From Streptomyces aquilus (GTDB taxonomy: Bacteria > Actinomycetota > Actinomycetes > Streptomycetales > Streptomycetaceae), in NCBI RefSeq assembly GCF_003955715.1, contig NZ_CP034463.1, positions 1,178,001-1,242,000 on the forward strand: DNA of 64,000 bases. Reading direction: 5' to 3'. Below are positions 59,433 through 64,000 of this stretch, piece after piece. Below the pieces are notes generated by a model, which did not search any database, was not told the origin of the DNA, and worked only from the letters and a program-made list of their open reading frames with translations. The position numbers and the translations under genes are program-made. Numbering within the stretch: the stretch's first letter is position 1; each line of letters opens with the position of its first letter.

Positions 59433-60257
59433 ATGACCGTCCGCAAGAACCAGGCGAACCTGACCGCCGACGAGAAGCGGCGGTTCGTCGCCGCCGTCCT
59501 GGAGCTGAAGCGCAGCGGCCGCTACGACGCCTTCGTCACCACGCACAACGCGTTCATCATGTCCGACACCGACAACAGCGAGCGCACGGGCCACCGTTCA
59601 CCGTCGTTCCTGCCCTGGCACCGCAGATACCTGCTGGAGTTCGAGCGGGCGTTGCAGTCGGTGGACGCGTCCGTCGCGCTGCCGTACTGGGACTGGTCGA
59701 CCGACCGCACCCCGCGCGCCTCGCTGTGGGCGCCGGACTTCCTCGGCGGCACCGGGCGGAGCCGGGACGGCCAGGTGATGGACGGGCCGTTCGCCGCGTC
59801 GGCGGGCAACTGGCCCCTATCCGTGCGGGTGGACGGCCGTACGTTCCTGCGCCGCTCGCTCGGCACCGCCGTGCGCGAGCTGCCGACCCGGGCGGAGGTC
59901 GACTCGGTGCTGGCGATGGCGACGTACGACATGGCGCCCTGGAACAGCGCGTCGGACGGCTTCCGCAACCATCTGGAGGGCTGGCGCGGGGTCAATCTGC
60001 ACAACCGGGTCCATGTGTGGGTCGGCGGCCAGATGGCGACCGGGGTCTCCCCCAACGACCCGGTGTTCTGGCTGCACCACGCCTACGTCGACAAGCTGTG
60101 GGCCGAGTGGCAGCGCCGGCATCCGGACTCGGGGTACCTGCCGGCCGCCGGGACGCCGGACGTGGTCGACCTGGGCGAGACGATGAAGCCGTGGAACGAC
60201 GTGCGCCCGGCGGATCTGCTGGACCACCGGGCGCACTACACCTTCGACACCGACTGA
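59433..60257 (+). CDS. melC2: Tyrosinase MelC2
   Basis: The 274-residue type-3 copper enzyme has all six ligands at the standard streptomycete positions. CuA ligands are H38, H54 and H63 (VTTHNAF, RTGHRSPSFLPWHRRYL). CuB ligands are H190, H194 and H216 (GVNLHNRVHVWVGGQM, DPVFWLHHAYVDKLW). It hydroxylates monophenols and oxidises diphenols to quinones, giving extracellular melanin. It has no signal peptide of its own and is expected to leave the cell with MelC1. Its stop is directly adjacent to the stop of the convergent RNase HI gene. Confidence 0.97.
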   Translation: MTVRKNQANLTADEKRRFVAAVLELKRSGRYDAFVTTHNAFIMSDTDNSERTGHRSPSFLPWHRRYLLEFERALQSVDASVALPYWDWSTDRTPRASLWAPDFLGGTGRSRDGQVMDGPFAASAGNWPLSVRVDGRTFLRRSLGTAVRELPTRAEVDSVLAMATYDMAPWNSASDGFRNHLEGWRGVNLHNRVHVWVGGQMATGVSPNDPVFWLHHAYVDKLWAEWQRRHPDSGYLPAAGTPDVVDLGETMKPWNDVRPADLLDHRAHYTFDTD

Positions 60258-60956
60258 TCAGGCCCCGGCCGTACGGCACTCCGGGTGGCCCCAGCCCTGG
60301 TCGTTCTTGGCGATGTCCGCGCCCGCCGCGTAGGAGCGGCCGCACAGGCAGCGGCCGGGGAACTTCGCCTTGATCGTGCGGGACGCGGAGGCCGAACCAC
60401 CGCTTCGCCGGGGCGACTTGGCCTTGGCGGGGCGGGAGGTCTTCGGGGTGTCCGGGGAGGGCGGCGGCTCGGGCGAACCCTGGTCGCTGCCCGCGGGCTC
60501 CTGGACCGTGGCGGCCTGGCTGGCGGCGCGGTCCGCGAAGTCGTTGAGGCGGTCGCCGTCGACCTGGTGGGCGGGGACGTAGCGGAAGTCGACCGTGCGG
60601 CCGTCGAGGAGTTCGTCGATGCGGACGACCAGCTCCTGGTTGGCGACCGGCTTGCCCGCGGACGTCTTCCAGCCGTTGCGCTTCCAGCCGGGCAGCCAGG
60701 TGGTGACGGCCTTCATGGCGTACTGGGAGTCCATCCGGATCTCCAGCGGCACGTCCGGGGCGACGGCGGTCAACAGGCGTTCCAGCGCGGTCAGTTCCGC
60801 GACGTTGTTGGTGGCCCTGCCGAGCGGCCCCGCCTCCCAGCGGGCCGGGGTCTCCGCCTCGTCGGCGACGACCCAGGCCCAGCCGGCCGGTCCGGGGTTT
60901 CCCTTCGATGCACCGTCGCACGCGGCCACCACACGTTCACGCATGCGACCGATCAT
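60258..60956 (-). CDS. rnhA: Ribonuclease HI with C-terminal zinc-ribbon-like tail
   Basis: The product is 232 residues. Residues 8-150 are RNase HI: VVAACDGASKGNPGPAGWAWV (first Asp), NNVAELTALERLL (Glu), LEIRMDSQYAMKAV (Asp) and RLNDFADRAASQAA (last Asp) complete the DEDD site. It removes RNA from RNA-DNA hybrids. Past residue 150 a proline/serine-rich linker leads to KAKFPGRCLCGRSYAAG and GWGHPEC, three cysteines and a histidine that could hold zinc. The start is uncertain (ATG 60956 or 60944), as neither has a clear ribosome site. Confidence 0.9.
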   Translation of the reverse strand: MIGRMRERVVAACDGASKGNPGPAGWAWVVADEAETPARWEAGPLGRATNNVAELTALERLLTAVAPDVPLEIRMDSQYAMKAVTTWLPGWKRNGWKTSAGKPVANQELVVRIDELLDGRTVDFRYVPAHQVDGDRLNDFADRAASQAATVQEPAGSDQGSPEPPPSPDTPKTSRPAKAKSPRRSGGSASASRTIKAKFPGRCLCGRSYAAGADIAKNDQGWGHPECRTAGA

Positions 60957-60981
60957 GCCACGGCTGGGTCAGGGCCAGATC

Positions 60982-61776
60982 TCAGACCTCGCTGATCTTC
61001 GGCATCTCGCCCTCGGTCGTCGACATGTCGATCACCGAGAAGCTCGCGCCCTGCGGGTCGCTGAGGGCGGCGAACCGGCCGAAGGGGCTGTCCACCGGCC
61101 CGAAGCGCAGGGTGCCGCCGAGCTCGGTGGCCTTCGCGACGGCGTCGTCGCAGTCGGCGACGGCGAAGTAGACGTTGATGTACGAGGGGACCTCGGGCGG
61201 GAACTCGTCCGTCATCTTCATTCGGCCGAGGACCGTGTTCTCTCCGACGTCGAACATGCCGAAGTCCATCGAGTCGTCCTCCATCCGCTTCCTGGAGTAC
61301 GGGAAGACGGCCGGGAAGAACGTGTCCACCTTCTCGGGGTCGCGCGTGAAGATCTCCGCCCAGGCGTACGCGCCGGGGGTGCCGACGGCCTCGAAGCCCT
61401 CGTGGACGCCGGCCTGCCAGACGCCGAAGACCGCGCCGCCGGGGTCGCGGCCCAGGCACATCGTGCCGAAGTCGCCGACCGCCATGGGCTCCATGAGGAC
61501 CTCGCCGCCGTGCTCACGGATCTTGGCCGCGGTCGCCGCCGCGTCCGGGCTCGCGAAGTACAGGCACCACTGCGACTGCCCCTCCTGCCCGGGCATCGGC
61601 GGCACGACGGCGGCGACGGCCTTGCCGTCCGCGTAGGCCTGGGTGTAGTTGCCGTACTCCGACGACGCCTCGCCGAAGGTCCAGCCGAGGACGTCGCCGT
61701 AGAAGGCCTTCGCTCCCTCCACGTCACTGAACATCGCGTCGACCCAACAGGGGGTTCCCTCAGGTTGTACGGCCAT
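60982..61776 (-). CDS. Two-domain VOC (glyoxalase-fold) protein
   Basis: The product is 264 residues with two glyoxalase modules. The first (about 7-122) starts PCWVDAMFSDVEGAKAFYGDVLGWTFGE and ends LGRDPGGAVFGVWQ. The second (about 135-255) starts AYAWAEIFTRDPEKVDTFFPAVF and ends ALSDPQGASFSVIDM. Such tandem proteins (CFP30B/hydroxylase-like) are common in streptomycetes and have no agreed activity. AGAGG stands before the ATG. The stop lies 25 bp from the rnhA start on the same strand, so the two may share a transcript. Confidence 0.88.
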   Translation of the reverse strand: MAVQPEGTPCWVDAMFSDVEGAKAFYGDVLGWTFGEASSEYGNYTQAYADGKAVAAVVPPMPGQEGQSQWCLYFASPDAAATAAKIREHGGEVLMEPMAVGDFGTMCLGRDPGGAVFGVWQAGVHEGFEAVGTPGAYAWAEIFTRDPEKVDTFFPAVFPYSRKRMEDDSMDFGMFDVGENTVLGRMKMTDEFPPEVPSYINVYFAVADCDDAVAKATELGGTLRFGPVDSPFGRFAALSDPQGASFSVIDMSTTEGEMPKISEV

Positions 61777-61908
61777 GACTGCGGCCCTCTCCGGTTCGGT
61801 GGATGGTCCGGTTTCTCACGCTAGCCACGTGTTCGCCGGGGCGCGCGCCGTACCGGGGGACGACGAGCTCCGCACCGCCCTCTTGACTCAGGTCGCACGG
61901 CTGGGCGA

Positions 61909-61939
61909 GTTTATCGATAAACAGGGTTTAACGATAAAC
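61909..61939. promoter_or_regulatory. Two LacI-type operators before the arabinofuranosidase gene
   Basis: GTTTATCGATAAAC (61909-61922) is a perfect 14-bp palindrome, and GTTTAACGATAAAC (61926-61939) is the same site with one change, three bases on. The central CG and flanking TTTA/TAAA fit LacI-family operators. A -35 TTGACT (61883-61888) and a poor -10 near 61906-61912 place them over the transcription start. The LacI gene at the window end is the likely binder. Confidence 0.75.
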
Positions 61940-61965
61940 GCGGTCTCGTCCTGGGAGTGCATCTC

Positions 61966-63462
61966 GTGTCAGACACCACTGCCGTCATCAACCTCGACCT
62001 CGCGGGTCCGACGATCAGCCGGCATCTCTACGGCCACTTCGCCGAGCATCTCGGCCGCTGCATCTACGGCGGCTTCTGGGTCGGCGAGGACTCCCCGATC
62101 CCCAACGAGGGCGGTATCCGTCTCGACGTCGTCGAGGCCCTGCGCGCCCTGAACATCCCCAACCTGCGCTGGCCCGGCGGGTGTTTCGCCGACGAGTACC
62201 ACTGGAAGGACGGCGTCGGCCCGCGCGAGCAGCGGCCCCGGATGGTCAACACGCACTGGGGCAACGTCGAGGAGAACAACCACTTCGGCACCCACGAGTT
62301 CCTGGCCCTGTGCGAACTGCTGGGCGCCGAGCCGTACATCAGCGGCAACGTCGGCTCCGGCACCGTGCAGGAGATGAGCGAGTGGGTGGAGTACCTCACG
62401 CGCGACGGCGACAGCCCCATGGTGCGGCTGCGCAAGGCCAACGGGCGTGAGGAACCGTGGCGGGTGAAGTTCTGGGGCATCGGCAACGAGACCTGGGGCT
62501 GCGGCGGCAACATGCGCGCCGAGTACTACGCCGACCTGGCCCGGCAGTACGCCACGTACTGCCGTGACCACGGCGACAACAAGCTGTACCGGATCGCCTC
62601 GGGAGCCGCGGACGCCGACTACAAGTGGACCGAGACGTTGATGCAGCAGATCAGCTGCTTCGGCTGCGAGGCCACCCCGAAGAACTTCTTCCAGGCCCTG
62701 TCGGTGCACTACTACACGCTCGCCGGCCCCTGGGAGGCCAAGGGCAGCGCCACCGACTTCGACACCGACGCCTACTACCGCACGATGGCGGCGGCCCGGA
62801 AGATCGACCGGATCCTCACCGGCCACTCCACCGTCATGGACGTCTACGATCCCGGCCGCACGGTGGGCCTGGTGCTGGACGAGTGGGGCACCTGGTGGGA
62901 CGTGGAGCCGGGCACCAACCCCGGGTTCCTGTTCCAGCAGAACACCCTGCGGGACGCGCTGGTCGCGAGCGTGCACTTCGACATCTTCCACAAGCACGCG
63001 GCGCGGCTGCGCATGGCCAACATCGCGCAGACCGTCAACGTCCTCCAGGCGATGGTCCTCACCGACGGCGACAGCCTGGTGCTGACTCCGACCTACCACG
63101 TCTTCGAGATGAACAAGGGCCACCAGGACGCCCGTTCGCTCACCGTCCACCTGCGGGGCGAGGACCCGGAACCGGAGCGCCTGTCCGCCTCCGCCAGCGT
63201 GAAGGACGGCACGGTGCTCATCTCGCTGTCCAACCTCGACGCGGCGGAGCGGGCCCGGGTGACGCTCGACCTGCGCGGCGGCAGCCTGGGTGCGACGACC
63301 GCCCGCATCCTCACCGCCGACCGGCTCCAGGACCACAACGCCCCGGGCGCGGCGGAGACGGTTGCGCCGCGTGCCTTCGACGATCTGAAGACCACCGACC
63401 GGGGGCTCGAAGTGACCCTGCCGCCCCACTCCTTCGTCACCGTCCGGGCCCCGCTGGCCTGA
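61966..63462 (+). CDS. arfA: GH51 alpha-L-arabinofuranosidase, intracellular
   Basis: The product is 498 residues without a signal peptide. [30 protein letters not shown] opens the family, [14 protein letters not shown] holds the acid/base E175, and [12 protein letters not shown] the nucleophile E306. A beta-sandwich tail ends with [20 protein letters not shown], usual for GH51. It would trim arabinofuranosyl units from imported arabino-oligosaccharides. GTG at 61966 is chosen because GGGAG is 8 nt upstream; GTG at 61957 overlaps that site. It is followed by a terminator and a LacI regulator, and preceded by two LacI-type operators. Confidence 0.95.
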   Translation: MSDTTAVINLDLAGPTISRHLYGHFAEHLGRCIYGGFWVGEDSPIPNEGGIRLDVVEALRALNIPNLRWPGGCFADEYHWKDGVGPREQRPRMVNTHWGNVEENNHFGTHEFLALCELLGAEPYISGNVGSGTVQEMSEWVEYLTRDGDSPMVRLRKANGREEPWRVKFWGIGNETWGCGGNMRAEYYADLARQYATYCRDHGDNKLYRIASGAADADYKWTETLMQQISCFGCEATPKNFFQALSVHYYTLAGPWEAKGSATDFDTDAYYRTMAAARKIDRILTGHSTVMDVYDPGRTVGLVLDEWGTWWDVEPGTNPGFLFQQNTLRDALVASVHFDIFHKHAARLRMANIAQTVNVLQAMVLTDGDSLVLTPTYHVFEMNKGHQDARSLTVHLRGEDPEPERLSASASVKDGTVLISLSNLDAAERARVTLDLRGGSLGATTARILTADRLQDHNAPGAAETVAPRAFDDLKTTDRGLEVTLPPHSFVTVRAPLA

Positions 63463-63469
63463 CCCGCGC

Positions 63470-63503
63470 CCCGGCCCCGCCGCTCGCGAGGGGCGGGGCC
63501 GGG
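63470..63503 (+). terminator. GC-rich hairpin terminator after the arabinofuranosidase gene
   Basis: CCCGGCCCCGCC (63470-63481) and GGCGGGGCCGGG (63492-63503) form a perfect 12-bp stem, with CTC/GAG pairing further inside the loop. It is very stable but lacks a T tract, as is common in streptomycetes. It separates the enzyme gene from the LacI gene. Confidence 0.7.
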
Positions 63504-63549
63504 ATGTAATGGTCCGACGGACGTCGGCAGCACAGAACAGGGGGTGGCC

Positions 63550-64000
63550 ATGGCGACCATGCAGGACGTGGCCCGGGCGGCCGGTGTCTCGGCGATGACG
63601 GTGTCCAACGTCATCAACGGTCACCCCAAGGTGGGCGAGGCGACCCGGGAGAAGGTCCTCGAGGCCATGGCCCGCCTCGACTACCGCGTCAACGTCTCCG
63701 CCCGCAACCTCCGCAAGGGCCGCACCGGCACCATCGGCCTGGCCGTCCCGGAGGTGGACAGCCCCTACTACGGGCGGCTGGCCGCGGCCATCATCGCCGC
63801 GGCCGCGCCGCTCGGCCTGCGGGTCGCCATCGAGCAGACCTACGCCCTGCGGGACAGCGAACTCGAGGCACTGGCGATGTCCCGCAACCGCCTCTACGAC
63901 GGGCTCATCCTGAGCACGGTGGGCATGGGACCGCAGGACACCGAGTGGCTCACCATGGACCATCCGGTGGTCATCCTGGGCGAGCGGATCTTCGGCGGCC
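63550..64000 (+). CDS. LacI-family transcriptional repressor, N-terminal part (cut by window end)
   Basis: The first 150 residues are visible and the frame runs off the right edge. The LacI HTH (MATMQDVARAAGVSAMTVSNVINGHPKVGEATREKVLEAMARLDYRVN) and hinge helix (VSARNLRKGRTG) are followed by the start of the periplasmic-binding-like domain (TIGLAVPEVDSPYYGRLAAAI). Such repressors release DNA on binding a sugar. The gene lies 87 bp after the arabinofuranosidase, and two LacI-type palindromes precede that enzyme, so an arabinose-type inducer is plausible. An alternative ATG is at 63559. Confidence 0.93.
   Translation, partial: MATMQDVARAAGVSAMTVSNVINGHPKVGEATREKVLEAMARLDYRVNVSARNLRKGRTGTIGLAVPEVDSPYYGRLAAAIIAAAAPLGLRVAIEQTYALRDSELEALAMSRNRLYDGLILSTVGMGPQDTEWLTMDHPVVILGERIFGG

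Noticed and set aside
61969..63963. Long minus-strand open frame opposite the arabinofuranosidase and LacI genes
   Set aside because: No domain resemblance; both genes beneath it have complete catalytic or DNA-binding motifs.

Overview
The window is high-GC chromosomal DNA with densely packed genes that mostly use G or C in the third codon position. GTG starts, ATGA/GTGA translational couplings and leaderless promoters are frequent. A WhiB-like protein, an SsgA-like sporulation regulator, a SigB-type sigma factor with its anti-sigma kinase, MelC1/MelC2 tyrosinase, many Tat-type signal peptides and secreted hydrolases together point to a Streptomyces (or very close actinomycete) chromosome. 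I see no rRNA, tRNA, CRISPR array, insertion sequence or prophage. Both ends cut a gene: a FUSC-type membrane protein on the left and a LacI regulator on the right.

Region by region. 1-6.2 kb: FUSC transporter; a stress-type anti-sigma, sigma factor and DUF1206 run; a PLP-dependent basic amino acid decarboxylase; a candidate structured small RNA with a clear terminator; and a cyclic-nucleotide-binding protein. 6.2-11.3 kb: an MFS exporter, a divergent LysE exporter/LysG-type regulator pair, a TetR regulator and a saccharopine-dehydrogenase-like enzyme, which suggests basic amino acid handling. 11.4-16.8 kb: WhiB-like protein; an L,D-transpeptidase, response regulator and sensor kinase operon; a secreted M1 peptidase; a DUF488 protein. 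17-20 kb: a TetR repressor with its FAD dehydrogenase, divergent from an AlkB-type repair enzyme across a striking four-half-site operator. 20-30 kb: metallo-hydrolase, DUF4032 protein, universal stress protein, a glyoxalase-fold protein, a three-gene coupled signalling module (receiver-flavoreductase fusion, cNMP-binding histidine kinase, UBP zinc finger), and a giant LuxR regulator.

30-38.5 kb: a four-gene sugar operon read leftward (ROK repressor, GH27, GH95, SGNH esterase/lipase) with a leaderless promoter embedded in an inverted repeat, then a secreted M4 protease. 38.8-45.5 kb: secreted serine hydrolase, a TerD-CAP fusion, an AIM24 protein, a TPR protein coupled to a polyprenyl diphosphate synthase behind 13-bp-spaced repeats, and a threonine-dehydratase-like enzyme. 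45.6-55.4 kb: a membrane pseudokinase, serine hydrolase, F420-type oxidoreductase, an unknown HTH-containing protein, SsgA-like protein, two small membrane proteins, an aldo/keto reductase and a Tat-exported cholesterol-oxidase-like flavoenzyme. 55.4-64 kb: a TetR/MFS efflux operon with twin operators, a flavin monooxygenase, the melanin genes melC1-melC2, RNase HI, a two-domain glyoxalase-fold protein, and a GH51 arabinofuranosidase with two LacI-type operators next to a LacI gene.

The main themes are stress and redox signalling, secreted polymer-degrading enzymes with local sugar repressors, and efflux under local repressors. The least-explained items are the receiver/flavoreductase-kinase-UBP module, the candidate sRNA at 5.5 kb, the 13-bp-period repeats before the TPR/prenyl-synthase pair, the TerD-CAP fusion and the pseudokinase. 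All functional statements rest on reading motifs by eye; no database search was run.
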